64,000 bases of DNA from Porodaedalea pini (Eukaryota; Basidiomycota; Agaricomycetes; Hymenochaetales; Hymenochaetaceae). Positions 22,727-33,703 of the stretch are shown here, one piece after another; position 1 is the first letter of the stretch; each line of letters opens with the position of its first letter. Location of the stretch: assembly GCA_002794775.1 (NCBI GenBank), contig NBAY01000009.1, positions 1,040,535 through 1,104,534 of the forward strand. The letters run 5' to 3'. Under the pieces are notes generated by a model, which was given only the letters and a program-made list of their open reading frames with translations, was not told the origin of the DNA and searched no databases. The translations under genes and the position numbers were made by a program.

Positions 22727-22898
22727 GGTACCTTACATGTATAGCCGCTGTTAGAGTGACAGCTTGAAGTGATGGTGATCAAGATGATCGCCGCTGATCG
22801 TCGATCATCCAAAAGCAGAAAAAATCGAAAGAAAGGAATCAACTCCAGAAAAACTTCAGCTTTCGCAGAGCTCAGGCCAAGAGCAGCAGCGGCCAGCC
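22727..22898. promoter_or_regulatory. Short divergent promoter region (thioesterase-like / PWP1)
   Basis: The two start codons face away from each other across 172 bases, so the promoters must be shared or overlap. No particular factor site can be assigned. Confidence 0.45.
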
Positions 22899-24988
22899 AT
22901 GAGCAGCCTCATCTCCTGCGTCTCCTGGTAACCCCTTTCCTCCCAGATAGAAGCTAGTCGGTTTCAGCTGAAATGAAATATTTCTACACAGGGTAAAACG
23001 CGGCGTCGCCGCCCAGCACCCGTCAAAATACAACCTCGACGAGCACGAGCTCACACGCGTGAGCGCCCTCGCGCGCATCGAGCTCGAGGACGCGCGTCTG
23101 GAGCTCGAGCGCGCACATGAGGCTGCGAAGCTCATGGGCCGCGGGGCGGAGGGCGCGGAGGCGGATGACGGGGACGATGAGGATGCGTGGGTCGAGTGCG
23201 TGTTCTTTTTTGTCTCCTATCCGCATACATGTATGCTTTTAGATGGTGTGGACTGACTGTTGGGCAAGTGAGGAAGATGTGCAGATGGATGAGAGCACGG
23301 ATACGGTACCGAAGGACGATGATGACGATGACGACCTCGCCAAGTATAATCTGGGCGACTACGACAAGGAGTTCAAGTCAATCGCGACGGGTCCGTTCAG
23401 CAACATCAAGGGCCTAACGTACTACAAGGACAATGACGAAGACCCATACATCACGCTCAAAGAGGCGAGCATACTCTCTCAAATACAAGCATCAACGTGA
23501 GCTGAACTAATTTTGGTCGGGATAGAACGATGAGGAACTGGAGCGCGAGGAGCTCGAAGTGCTGCCGATGGACAACCTGCTCGTCGCGGCGAAGACAGAG
23601 GACGACATCTCACAGCTCGAGGTGTACGTATACGACGAATCGCAGGAGAACCTGTACGTGCACCACGACATCATGCTCCCCGCCTTCCCGCTCTGCCTCG
23701 AATGGCTCGACTTCCCACCCTGCGCCCCCTCCTCCTCTTCCAATCCCAACGCCAACTCAAAATCAAACAACATATCAAATAAACCCTCCGACATGGCAAT
23801 CGACTCCGCCCCCTCTCCCTCCCCAACAGCGAAATTCGGCAACTACATCGCCGTAGGCACGTTCGACCCGGAAATCGAGATCTGGTCGCTCGACACCGTC
23901 GACGCGCTCTACCCAGACAGCATCCTCGGCCGCCCAGACGTCTCCGCCGCACACGTCCCCGTCCCGCTCGGCACCGGCAAGAAAAAGCGCAAGAAGCAGA
24001 AACACCGCGCGACGAGCGCAGCGCACCACGTTGACGCGGTGCTCGCGCTCGCGTGGAACCGCGCGCATCGGAATTTGCTTGCGAGCGCGAGCGCGGACCG
24101 GACTGTCAAGCTCTGGGACCTTTCGCGCGACCCTACTGCCGCCGCAAATGGGGACGGAGGAGGGGGAGGAGCGATTAGGAGCTTCGATGTGCATAAGGAT
24201 AAGGTGCAGGCGGTGCAGTGGAATGAGAAGGAGCCGACGGTGTTGTTGACGGGTAGTTATGATCGCACGGTGCGCACGTTCGACTCGCGCGCGCCGACGG
24301 CGGGTGTTGGAGCGGTCGTTGGCGCGGATGTGGAGGCGGTCCGATGGGATCCTTGGGAGAGTACCGGGTTCTACGTAAGTCCACATTTTATGATCTCCTA
24401 CCATATTCTTGAGACTGATATCTAAGTCCGTAGGTCTCGCTAGAAAACGGCATCGTGCTCAACTTCGACGCGCGCACACTGCCCTCGGACCTCAGCCTGC
24501 CGTCGCCGTCGCGCTTCATGCTCGCCGCGCACGACGGCGCCGCGTCCGCACTCGATGTAAATCCGCATGTGCGCGGATGCCTCGTTACCGGCGGCACAGA
24601 CAAGATGGTCAAGGTCTGGAACGTCAGCGACAAGGACGGCGGGAAGAAGGACGTCAGCCTCGTCACCTCGCGCGATCTCGGTGTCGTCAGTCTTTTCCTT
24701 CTTCCTTTATAGTTTAGGGTTATTTATCCAAATTTATCGCTTTCTTTTGTGCTAATACAGGGCAAGATCTTTTCGACGGCGTTCTCGCCAGACGACCCGC
24801 TCACGATTGCCGCAGCGGGCTCGAAGGCGAAGCTGCAGATCTGGGACGTCGGCGCAAACGTCAATGCGCACAAGGCGTTCGCGCAAAAACTCAAGGAGGC
24901 CGGTCGTGAGATCCGGCAGAAGGAGAGCGGTGGTGTCATTGGCGTGGTCAGTGACGACGAGGAGGTTAGTGGAGACGAGGACGAGTGA
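22899..24988 (+). CDS. PWP1: Periodic tryptophan protein 1, WD40 ribosome-biogenesis factor
   Basis: Exon 1 is only MSSLISCVSW. After a 65-base intron it continues VKRGVAAQHPSKYNLDEHEL, which is the conserved PWP1 N-terminus. An acidic stretch (DDDDDDDLAKYNLGDYDKE) is followed by GPFSNIKGLTYYKDNDEDPY, DNLLVAAKTEDDISQLEVYV, IAVGTFDPEIEIWSLD and WD repeats such as VLALAWNRAHRNLLASAS/DRTVKLWDL, VQAVQWNEKEPTVLLTGSYD and GGTDKMVKVWNVS. The last repeat is KIFSTAFSPDDPLTIAAAGS, and the protein ends VSGDEDE. Pwp1 is a nucleolar factor needed for 25S/5.8S rRNA maturation. The length, about 560 residues over about seven exons, fits. It is convergent with eIF3j. Confidence 0.93.
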
Positions 24989-25170
24989 AAGTAAATCGGT
25001 TTATCTGCTTGCGTTATTCTATATCACCTGGTTCTTTGTTGTACAAGACGATTCCTTCCTGAATAGATTGAATTCTGCCTCATCTTGAGCAGGCTTGATA
25101 TTTAAATTTCAGTGGATAGAGAAAACATCAGAAGCTACCCTCAAAGCACAGAAGTACATTAGCGCGAAAA

Positions 25171-26206
25171 CTACATGAAATCGTTAGGGTCGTTCCCAAA
25201 GTCGTCCAGCGCCTCCTCGTACGTATTCGTATCGAATCTTCGAAACAATATCAGTAAAAGAAAAAAACCTGACGCGAAAAAAGGGAAAACCGACTTGGTA
25301 GATGCCTTCGCCGACCCAAGAGCCGGCTTTGCAGCCGCCTTCGTCTTCTTCTTCCCGCCCGCCTTCTCGCGCTGCTCCTTCTGCTTCTCGTTCGAGAGTG
25401 TCGTTAGCGCGCTTGCAGCCTTGCGTACCTCGATGTCCTTCAGCGGCGTGGCGAGCTCGCGCACGTGGTGCTCGACGAACGCCGCGTACAGCGGCTTGTT
25501 CTGGTGCCGCTTAATGATATACTCGACGATGCGGTGCGAGAAGTCCTGGAAGTCCTCCTTCGTACGCGGATCGAAGGATATGAGCTTGTCGAGCTCCTTG
25601 TCAGAGGTGCCTGTGGAATCTTCGCGTCAATATTAAAGGGAAAGGGATGTGAGAAGATGATAGTACGCACCACCAAGCGCAGCGGCTCCGAGCAGGTCCG
25701 CGGCATTGTTCAAGTCTGCATTGAGCTCACGCTCCCGATCTCGCCGCGCCTTCTCGCGCGGGTCCAGCACGTCGTCTTCATCATATAACTCGTCTTCGCC
25801 CTCCGCCGCACGTGTGGCCTTCAGCATCTCTTTCTCCGCGATCTTCTGCTTGATCGTGCCCTTCTTCTTCACCGGTGGTGGCGTACCAGTGGCCTTGGGT
25901 TTCTCCTCCTCCTCATCGGAGTCCTCCCAGTCGGACTACAACACGAGAGTTGTATGCGCCCGCATATTTAGGATTCAGCGATTGACATGATCGCGCGTTC
26001 AACGAGAAGAAAGATGACATACGGCAACATTGTTATTATCCTCGTCCTCACCCTCCCATCTGCTGCTCTTTGCGGCGGGCTTGACGGGTACGGATTTGCT
26101 TGGGGCAGAGGGCGCTGGCGTGTCGCTGTCAGAGGCCTCTGTGCGCATGCCTGTAAGCTCAGATTTCGCAAGATAAGTTGATGGACTACGCACCCCAGTC
26201 AGACAT
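25171..26206 (-). CDS. HCR1: Translation initiation factor eIF3 subunit J
   Basis: Exon 1 is MSDWG, followed by a gtgcgt donor. The next exon carries an acidic region ending SSRWEGEDEDNNNVA, then SDWEDSDEEEE, then GTIKQKIAEKEMLKA, DELYDEDDVLDPREKARRDR, ELNADLNNAADLLG, TSDKELDKLISFDP, FSHRIVEYIIKRHQNKPLY and KDIEVRKAASALTTLSNEK. It ends with a basic segment and FDTNTYEEALDDFGNDPNDF. This is the full eIF3j/Hcr1 layout: an acidic WED-rich N-terminus, a helical core and the conserved ending. The subunit binds the 40S decoding site, helps start-codon selection and ribosome recycling, and in yeast also acts in 20S rRNA processing. It is divergent with COQ9 at 196 bases. Confidence 0.93.
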
Positions 26207-26402
26207 GTTTTGTGGTAGTTTTCTTGGATGCTATTGAGCCAGGATTTGAGGATGGGGGTTGATGAGCATACACTCAGGTGGAAAGTAAGGTCAAGGTGGC
26301 GAAAAGTCAAAATTAAATACAAAATTTTCTGTAAATGGAAGTGACTTCTCAACAGCGAGACGCGTCCGCGACTCCGCGCAGCTCAAACGTCCAACGGTCA
26401 GT
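26207..26402. promoter_or_regulatory. Short divergent promoter region (eIF3j / COQ9)
   Basis: There are 196 bases between two outward-facing start codons. A/T-rich stretches lie in the middle (aaattaaatacaaaatttt near 26310). No specific site is assigned. Confidence 0.45.
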
Positions 26403-27207
26403 ATGCAAGCCCAGCAACTCCTCAAGTGCGCTTTTCCTCTGACAAGAACACACGGCTTTACGCGTCAGACGCTCTCTTTGGCTGCACTTTCTCTTCCAAA
26501 ACCTCACGCCGAACCTCTGTCGGACACTGCCGTTACCGCGCTCTTTGGCAGCGGCGACGACGCGCGACGCACTCTCATAAATGCATGGCTAGCAGAAGGA
26601 AGGGACAACATGGAAGAGTGCGAGGAGAAGACTGTCAGTACTCTTTTGAAGCACAGGCTACGCTGGAACGAGCCTGTGCTGCAGTTTCTTCCGGAGGTGT
26701 GTCTGTTGGTTTGGAGCTCGTGAAGTCTGTGCAGCGCGACTGAAAGCATAGATCGTGAGGCATTTGCAGTGATGGCGTCGCCGTCCTCTGCGATCCCACC
26801 TCTAGATTTAAGACCGGCTGTACTACATGCTGCAACCGTAGCGGATCAGGCGTGCTACCTCTCTGGAGACAAGAGTACTGGTGTAAGCTCTCCAGAGTGT
26901 CCATCAATAATATGTATGTGCTAATGTGTCTCTTCGTTAGGATGCTTGGTATGCAAGGCGAGCATCGATCTCTGCTGCATACGTTGCAGCAGGTTTGTGT
27001 GAATCAGCAGCTCATTATTCCCTTGCATTGACATTTATCCATCTAGAACTGCATCAAATTGGTTCTCCAAACACCGCAGCCGGTTTCCTCGATGATATAC
27101 TGAAGACTTCTCAGGATGCAGAGTCTGCTCTCTCGGATACAGTACAATTTGCGCGATACGTCGGCAGGAGTTGGATCGGTATATATCGCAGCCTTGGGCT
27201 CCATTGA
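26403..27207 (+). CDS. COQ9: Ubiquinone biosynthesis protein COQ9
   Basis: Four exons. Exon 1 (26403 to about 26700) reads MQAQQLLKCAFPLTRTHGFT, then SLAALSLPKPHAEPLSDTAV, FGSGDDARRTLINAWLAEGR and ends RWNEPVLQFLPE. Exon 2 from 26761 reads AFAVMASPSSAIPPLDLRPA, then ATVADQACYLSGDKST. Exon 3 is DAWYARRASISAAYVAA, and exon 4 is ELHQIGSPNTAAGFLDDIL to WIGIYRSLGL. The TetR-like N-terminal helices, the DARRTLI block and the WYARRA.LA.IY.A motif are typical of COQ9, a mitochondrial-matrix lipid-binding protein that presents substrates to COQ7 for coenzyme Q synthesis. No long mitochondrial presequence is visible from this start, although the first 20 residues lack acids. Confidence 0.9.
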
Positions 27208-27660
27208 CAGATGCCCGGACGCAGCTTGTGAGTGCACAATTACCAGTACCAGCAAAGCAAGTTATTAATAGACGAATGTAACTCTCAGATCATGGAGATA
27301 CTTAACTTATGATCAATGATGAAGCTTCAATTTCATTCTCGTCGAACAGGGACGAATAACGTGTCTTTGCCTCGAATATTGATTTTAGACGGTGAATCGC
27401 TCTTTCATTGAACTATGTCTGAGGCTTTTGCGCACTATTCCAAATCCTGATCACCAATTCGTGGTCCATCTCGTCAGTTATTCTGATCCAAACTGCCAGT
27501 CACCATCGTTCCTGAACAAGGCAAGATTTCATATCAGACTGGTCTGTGTCAGCCTCTCGTCTCTCTTCTAGCATGCCTGCTCTGAATACTGTGCTCGATC
27601 TTCTTTCCGCCGTGCGGCGACCTCGCTACGTCAAGTGTACAGAGGAAAAGGTCTACAAGG
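27208..27660. other. Intergenic region
   Basis: The 3' flank of COQ9 and promoter of the next gene. No convincing coding stretch or RNA gene is seen. Confidence 0.45.
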
Positions 27661-29698
27661 ATGCCACCGTCTTTTTACGACACATCTTCCCCGCCTCCCC
27701 CGCTCTTCGCCGCAACTGGAGTCCCACATGTCTCCTCTCAGGCTTCTGGATCCCGTCTGCCAACACTTGCGGTTGTTCTAGGCCTCATTGGCGTACTTGC
27801 GGTAGTGTCCTTCGTCGCAGGCGTATGCGTGTACATCTTCCGCGGACGTCTATTTGCACCAGCAGAAACCGTCCGCGATGACGAAGACATGCGCTCTCGT
27901 TTTATGGAAGGCATCAGCAGAGCTGACCGGTCAAGTCGGTTTAGCGTCCTCACCGACGATGACATGCTTCTGGGTGATGAGTCTGAGGAGCCCGTGCTGA
28001 ATCATATGCCTGCTCTCCGTCCACTCTTACTCAACCCAGTGAAGCCAGTTAAATGCCGGTACAAAGAGCTGCTCCTTCCGCGCCTGCAGCAGATCCAGTC
28101 CTATCGGTCTGTCAGCCACTTCTCACCTATGTCGACGAGGCGCCGGCGCTTTTCCTTTGGCTCCGGGAAGCACACCTCTGCAAGTCTGTCTGGTATGGGT
28201 GCAACGTCTCTAGTTTCAATGAAGGTCTCGCGCAGCTGTCCTGCAGGCCTTAATCAGATAATGGTATGATAAACACTTTATAGCCGAACCTCTCAGGATT
28301 TTAAGCTGACTCGAACCGTCATGTTTAGGCTGGCGATGATTCGGATGTTGCTTTGGCATACTATGGATCCGATGAAGACGATTACAGAAGCACACTCAAG
28401 AATCCGAAGCTTGTTAAGAGGTTCTCTCACTCTCTCCCTTTGATCTCTTCTGTTGATGTAAGTAAGACGAGCATTTATTTTCACACTGGTCTATGTACTT
28501 ACGCATCGTTTGAAGTCGGCGAGCAGCGCAACCAGTAGAGAAAGCACCCCCTCTTCGTCCGGTTCCTTCTCTTGGAGTACTACATCAACGGCGCCGCGGA
28601 TGACCTTTTCTACAAGCCCAAGCCCTTATCATCTTCCTCTATTTTGGCACCTGAGTCGTTTGAAACGGTCTGCCGAATGCTCCTCAGACCTATCGCAGAC
28701 TCAGTGTATCCACAAGAGGAGGTGCAATTGGAGACGGAACCTCAGCCGACCGTTGACTCTCCTGTCGAGATCCTTACCTCCAAGCCAAGTGAAGCCTTAG
28801 ACTTGTTGCCATGCGCACCCTCCCCTTATCGAAGCGTCCCTTTCCTGCTATTGCATGCCATAAGCGAACCTCTGTATTATTCGTCAGTTCCCGCAGAGGC
28901 CATTTACAGGCTGTCGTGCGAGCTGCGAAGTTTCGTAAAATGCGGTCTCGGACTGCTAGGTTTGCGCGTTTGCGTTCCGAGAAATGCAAACGGACTCAGA
29001 CCATCGATCGCGTTTCTACAAACGAGCTTATACTCAAGAGCAATTCCAAGTTTCACGACAACTCACCTTCATGCCGGAGGTCTACTCCTAAATCGAAGCC
29101 GCAAGCAGTAGCGAAGATGCACAGTCTTCCCGCGAAGGTCTTTTTGAAGAAAACTCCGCCTCTTTCCTCGAACCGACGTCCCTTCGGTGTGGTCACTAAT
29201 GTACATGTCCTTACCCTAGCCAGCGCTAAGCAGTCGCCGGTACGAGCAAAGGTCAAGTCGCCTCCGCGTACTCGGCCCTCGCTCCAGTTGAACGGTGTTC
29301 CCGCAGATGACCTTGCGTCCGTGATTCCTCCACGCTTTAACCGGCACGCAAGCCCACCGCGCAATCCTGCGCTGCTGAACACGCGGTGGATGCCACGTCC
29401 TGCTGCGCCGCCGCTCGTAATCACAGTGTTCGCGAAGGACCGCTTCACTGCCACCTCCAGATACCCTGGACGTAGGTTGACGCTGACGCCACCAGCGGGG
29501 ACGTCGCTTGCAGAACTCCGCGGTTCCATAGAACGCGCGTTAGGCCACTACATTGGCGCGGTGCGTGGGATGGTGTTCGTCGGGAAGCGAACGATGTTCC
29601 TGCCATTGCTATCTGAACGCTTCTACGCGCAATGGGTGAAGGAGCGTGTTCGAGAGGGTGGGGTAGGAATCGTTGAAGTGTGGCGCCAGACTTGCTAA
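27661..29698 (+). CDS. Hypothetical single-pass membrane protein, orphan
   Basis: I do not recognise this gene. It starts MPPSFYDTSSPPPPLFAATG, has a Ser/Pro-rich short N-terminus, then one clear membrane helix (LAVVLGLIGVLAVVSFVAGV) and a basic stop (IFRGRLFAP). The cytosolic part begins DDEDMRSRFMEGISRADRSS. Exons then follow with RRRRFSFGSGKHTS, then AGDDSDVALAYYGSDEDDYR, then a region at 28500-28810 where the frame is uncertain. A long final exon (to 29698) is Lys/Arg/Ser-rich, with a better-ordered C-terminal 90 residues: PLVITVFAKDRFTATSRYPG, RGSIERALGHYIGAVRGMVF and ERFYAQWVKERVREGGVGIV. Topology suggests N-terminus outside and a long intracellular tail. Confidence 0.6.
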
Positions 29699-30226
29699 AC
29701 CTCCAGATCTCCGTCTGCTCACTGGACTTAAGCCGACTTTTCCTCGCAGTTCCTCTACGTTAACTCCTTCCACTGCTGGGACCAACTCCCCGACAAAAGC
29801 CTGTGCTGCTCGACGGCCACAAGAAATAAAAAGCTTTCCTTTCGATCTTGTTTTCGCTCTTTACCACCGTTTTACAATCTGTCTTCAGCACATTTTCTTT
29901 CTGTCGTTACGCTGCATTTTGTTATCTCTACCATCTCCATCTTTTATGGATTTTAGTCTCAGCCTCTCGTGTCTCTTTTTGTGCTTCCTTCTCTTTGTTT
30001 TAGCTCCCATTTGCTCTATATCCGTTTATGTTTCCCACCGTCTCTGTCTCAGCATCGCCCTACCTTTTTATCTCAGGAATGACCTTTTTATTTGGGGGGG
30101 GAGGAGGAGGGGGGTTATCGACATTTTCTAGCAACATTACTGTAAGCTTACATATCGAGATAATATTGCACAAATGAGCCTGATACTGCATGATATATTA
30201 TTGATATTTCAGTGTATTTACAGGCC
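29699..30226. other. 3' flanks, T-rich region and G-run
   Basis: Very T-rich on the + strand (29840-30090), then a G/purine run (ggggggggaggaggagg) at about 30093-30113. This fits 3' untranslated DNA between two convergent genes. No gene is seen. Confidence 0.45.
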
Positions 30227-30682
30227 TCACCATACCATAGCCGGGTGTAGGTTATCTATTTCCTCCGCCAACTCATCCAGGACTTTGCGTATACTAAATC
30301 CATGCTTCCGCACCTTCACTCTCCCAGTGCCCGCCTCCTTTATCTCGTAATCAACCGAATTCACATTCTCCTTTTGTTCTTCACCTCCCCACGTAACTCT
30401 CAATTCAAGTCCGTACTCCCTAAAAACTTGCCGTTACGGACCATTTGTTAGCCCGCCGTGCTGTATGGGGTCTACAAAAAAACTGCTCTTACAATCAACG
30501 GTATCTCTGATTTCAGTCTGGAAGTCTTGCGGGTTTTCATACGTCTTCTCCTTCATGCTATTAAGCTCCCCAAGACACCTGACTCTCTTGGCATTCAAAG
30601 ACTCTATTTGCTGGCGAGGAGTCCCTTTTATCCCTTGCTCCTTGGATCTCCTCTTGGTTCTATCTGTTGTCGTCGGTGGCAT
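30227..30682 (-). CDS. Small unrecognised protein, paralog A of the gene at 57118-57485
   Basis: Two exons, 30682-30493 and 30426-30227, with a 66-base intron (donor gtaaga, acceptor gcaag) in phase 1, giving 129 residues. It reads MPPTTTDRTKRRSKEQGIKG, a basic start, then QQIESLNAKRVRCLGELNSM (helical), then FQTEIRDTVDFFREYGLELR across the splice, VTWGGEEQKENVNSVDYEIK, and RKHGFSIRKVLDELAEEIDN. It matches the protein at 57118-57485 along the second half, with the intron at the same place and phase. That conservation supports both as real genes. No family is recognised. A helical N-terminus followed by a short beta-like segment and a C-terminal helix is an inference. Confidence 0.65.
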
Positions 30683-31503
30683 GGATGTGCACGCGTTACT
30701 TCAAAGTCCCTTGAATATGGCACGATATGCCTGGTTTTACGGACTTCTTATACCTTCATGACCCGGAGTAAGTTTGCTTCCAGATCTCAACTTTGATGGT
30801 GCGTTGATTGAAGTTGCACTAGCTTGTAGTTGGACAACGGTGATGATGTGCAAGGAACAACAAAAGAATACACATTTGACCTACTACGCAGTACTGAGCT
30901 CTGAGACAAATGGATATGTACATGTAAAATAGGGTTTTTAACTGTAAAAATTAGGCGTGGAATGATAAGGGAAAGAAAGGTGGAATGAAGAACCAGCTCC
31001 AATAGAATCAAAAATTAGCTGATCAAAAGGCCATCTTGCAGCAATGATCGAGCTCATCATTCCAACAGGGTACAATATTAACTGTTGGCGCAATTTTGCA
31101 GGACGCCACGCTGAAGTAGAGTGAATGGAGAAGAGTGTAATACTTCAAGCTTAATCTTAGGAAAGAGGCGGGAAGGGATGTTCAAGAGCTTCCTCGCTGG
31201 GATCTGATTGGGATATTGAAGACTTCTTCGGACATGCAGCCTGTTCCAAGTTATGCGCAAACCGGTTGAGCAAAGGGACGATGATGCTCCGCTAGCACGT
31301 TGTCATGACTTTGATCTTTGCATTTTCGAAGCCGCATAGTGCAAGATGTGTCTTGTTATCTGTAATTGAACGGTCGATGAAGGGTAAGAATGACTAAATC
31401 GTGGCATATGGGTAAGAGACAAAGCGTTAAAATAACACTGTTAGAAATCGACGACAATAATCAAACCTCCCAAGAGACTAGATGCAGAGATGTGGGACAC
31501 GTG
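30683..31503. other. Intergenic region
   Basis: Promoter side of the small paralog A and 3' flank of ERG28. It is A/T-rich, with no convincing frame longer than 75 codons and no RNA gene seen. Confidence 0.45.
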
Positions 31504-32212
31504 TCAGTTGACCGAGCTCACGTAGTAGTCATACTGCAAGAACATCCAGATGAGAGAAGTCGCTGTAACGGGGAAAGAGAACATGACAGGTGAACGTCGA
31601 CATCCAACCAGAAAAAGAAAATGCGCGATGAAGACGAGGCAAAGGGTGAAAGGTAGTGATAACTCACATGCAACAACAACAGGACTTAGAACGCCAGGAT
31701 TAACCTTGGCGGTGCGAAAGATCAACAGCTCCGTCGAGAAATGGCCGAAAGCGATTAGGTAAGTGAAGAAAGCCATATCATACGCACTATGGACATGAAC
31801 AAATAAAAATCTATCAATAGAATCACGAAGACAAGGAGACCAAGCGCACATTTTATCCGTGATGTGGTATGCCGCGTAGAATCGTACGACTGCAGAGGTG
31901 AGCGTCCAAATGGCGAAAGTACGCGCCTGCAGATCCGTCACTGCGAAGACAAACAACAAACGTAAGTCAGATTCAAGCCATAAAATGGAGATTCTCGCAC
32001 CTACAGGCGCCCTATCGTAGATCCTCCGCGTAAGTTTTGAAGTGCAAAGGCACTGCACAGTGTTGAACAAAGCCGTAGTCGCGACGAGGAGCTGCCATTT
32101 GGGCAGCAAGCCGGGTGTCTTTGGCAGCACTACACAGCTGAAGTGTCAGAGTATTTCCTGTTCATACGAGGAGAAAGCATGGTAAAACCGACTCACAGCT
32201 TAGGAAAGACAT
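31504..32212 (-). CDS. ERG28: Ergosterol biosynthetic protein 28
   Basis: Exon 1 is MSFLS, then an intron with donor gtgagt, then LLPKTPGLLPKWQLLVATTA. The sequence continues LFNTVQCLCTSKLTRRIYDR, LQARTFAIWTLTSAVVRFYA and AYHIT, then after a further intron AYDMAFFTYLIAFGHFSTEL and LIFRTAKVNPGVLSPVVVA, ending TATSLIWMFLQYDYYVSS. This is the complete Erg28 pattern with four hydrophobic segments. Erg28 is an ER membrane scaffold that holds the C-4 demethylation enzymes (Erg25, Erg26, Erg27) together in ergosterol synthesis. It has four or five short exons. I see no disruption. Confidence 0.93.
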
Positions 32213-32325
32213 GGCGACTTCTCAAAAGGTAGGTTTTGAATCATCAAAAAGCCAATATAAAGTCATGTGATGCAAATCACTGCATTTTGTCTTGGTGTTA
32301 CTTTTTTAGACTTCATTTAAGAAAT

Positions 32326-32418
32326 GGGTGTCTAGCTCAGTTGGTAGAGCGCACGCTTCGCATGGCGGTACTGGTCATGGCTTGCGTGAGGTCACGTGTT
32401 CGATTCGCGTGTCATCCA
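32326..32418 (+). tRNA. tRNA-Ala (CGC) with 20-base intron
   Basis: Acceptor GGGTGTC faces GTCATCC. It includes the G3-U70 pair that defines alanine tRNAs and one U-U mismatch at 6-67. The D arm is GCTC, AGTTGGTA, GAGC. Anticodon stem CACGC pairs with GCGTG, and the loop is TT-CGC-A before a 20-base intron, then T38. The T arm is ACGTG, TTCGATT, CGCGT. The mature length is 73. Confidence 0.9.
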
Positions 32419-32664
32419 TGATGAGTCTCATGTACTATTTTAATTTTCAGTTACAGTTAAATGATGAGAAATTTACACAACCGTATTAAAAAAGCTTCTA
32501 TTTTGAAAAAAGAAATGGCGTGCACACATATACAACTGACGAGGAAAGACTTTATTTTGACAAGACCCGCGTCGTAGTGCGCAAGGTTTTTGCGACGTCC
32601 TGTGCGTGTTCTTCTTATCCTGCAAAAGGTTCTTCTCCATTGCTTGCATTCTTTCCTCTGACGG

Positions 32665-32925
32665 TTACTTCTTAGGCTCCTTCTTTAGTACCAACCTCAA
32701 AGCTTCAGTTGCAGGTGAATTCACGATGTGCGCGCAACCTGAAAAGGTAGATTCCTCTTCGGGCTCGGGCACAACTTTCTGAAAGAGCTGTAGGCGGATG
32801 AGGAGATACATATTGTATTTGGTGCCGATTGGTGAGGGCAGCGGAGAAAAACAAAGATGGGCAGCAGGGAAATTCCTCAGAGTCGCCTCGTACATGTATA
32901 TACTACTACTAAGACATGCTGACAA
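32665..32925 (-). CDS. Possible small hypothetical protein or 3' exon
   Basis: The end of this minus-strand frame looks protein-like: GTKYNMYLLIRLQLFQKVVP, then PEPEEESTFSGCAHIVNSPA and TEALRLVLKKEPKK. The first 30 residues are less convincing, so the true start may lie in an upstream exon at about 32930-33060. No family is recognised. It could also be the last exon of an unidentified gene read from the CTF8 side. Confidence 0.3.
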   Translation of the reverse strand: MSACLSSSIYMYEATLRNFPAAHLCFSPLPSPIGTKYNMYLLIRLQLFQKVVPEPEEESTFSGCAHIVNSPATEALRLVLKKEPKK

Positions 32926-33196
32926 AGAAATAACAGAATATGATGAAGACAGGGTATTAATCTCAAGGTGAGCTTCTTCAACACCTATTCAGAAAACTTG
33001 CTCATGTAGCGCATGTAGAGAAAGTCCTTACTAGTTAACTTAGTGGAGTCCTTACTTGAGTCAAAATCAAGATCGTGACTATAGGGGCTTGAATACAAAT
33101 GCTAGCTTGGAAAACAAAGACTGTACCTCAGTAACTTAAATCACATTAATATTCCTTTCCTTACGGACAAAGGCTGGGCCCCAAACATGACTTTAA

Positions 33197-33703
33197 TTAT
33201 TTCCTCAAGCTGATATCCGTAGAGATAGACGATATGTTCACCATCGGCATAGGCCGCTTGGAGAACAGCACCTTGCGATTCACCACCGCCAACATATCAT
33301 ACTCGCACTCCCCTTCATCTTCCTTCTGCCCATGTGCCCTTCGCTCAGCATCGACCTCCATAACATCGTCATCAATACTCTTCTTGTATAATACGGCAAG
33401 CGGTTTCGACAGATTGACAATTCTGCCCTCGAGGAGGTTATGCCCGACAAGCAAGGTCGGTTTAGCCTCCTGCGAAGATGCAACGTAATAGAGCTTAGCG
33501 CGCTTGTGGCTATGATGACGGTTATGACTCACATTCTCGAGTTTGAGCTGGGCAGCAAGCTGACCAGACGAGTTGCCCTCGACGTGAAAGGAGCCTTGCA
33601 GCTCGATGAGGATGAGTTCTTCTGTGCCAAGTTTGGCAAGCTGAGGATGGAACTTGGTGTTTGACTTGTTGGAATGTGCTGGGAGGTTGATGGGGATAAT
33701 CAT
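33197..33703 (-). CDS. CTF8: Chromosome transmission fidelity protein 8
   Basis: A single exon of 168 residues starting MIIPINLPAHSNKSN. Conserved blocks are LGTEELILIELQGSFHVEG, PTLLVGHNLLEGRIVNLSKP, LAVLYKKS and VVNRKVLFSKRPMPMV, which are the Ctf8 signature (ELQG, GNHLLEG-like, LxKPLAVL, RKxxFSxRPxPI). An acidic, low-complexity insertion (DAERRAHGQKEDEGECEYD) precedes the last block. Ctf8 joins Ctf18 and Dcc1 in an alternative PCNA loader needed for sister-chromatid cohesion. An in-frame ATG 17 codons upstream exists, but MIIPI is the conserved start. It is divergent with ARP10 at 155 bases. Confidence 0.9.
   Translation of the reverse strand: MIIPINLPAHSNKSNTKFHPQLAKLGTEELILIELQGSFHVEGNSSGQLAAQLKLENVSHNRHHSHKRAKLYYVASSQEAKPTLLVGHNLLEGRIVNLSKPLAVLYKKSIDDDVMEVDAERRAHGQKEDEGECEYDMLAVVNRKVLFSKRPMPMVNISSISTDISLRK

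Noticed and set aside
29673..30131. Plus-strand frame of 152 codons ending in a hydrophobic stretch
   Set aside because: The hydrophobic residues come from T-rich 3' flanking DNA. There is no start context or homologous pattern.
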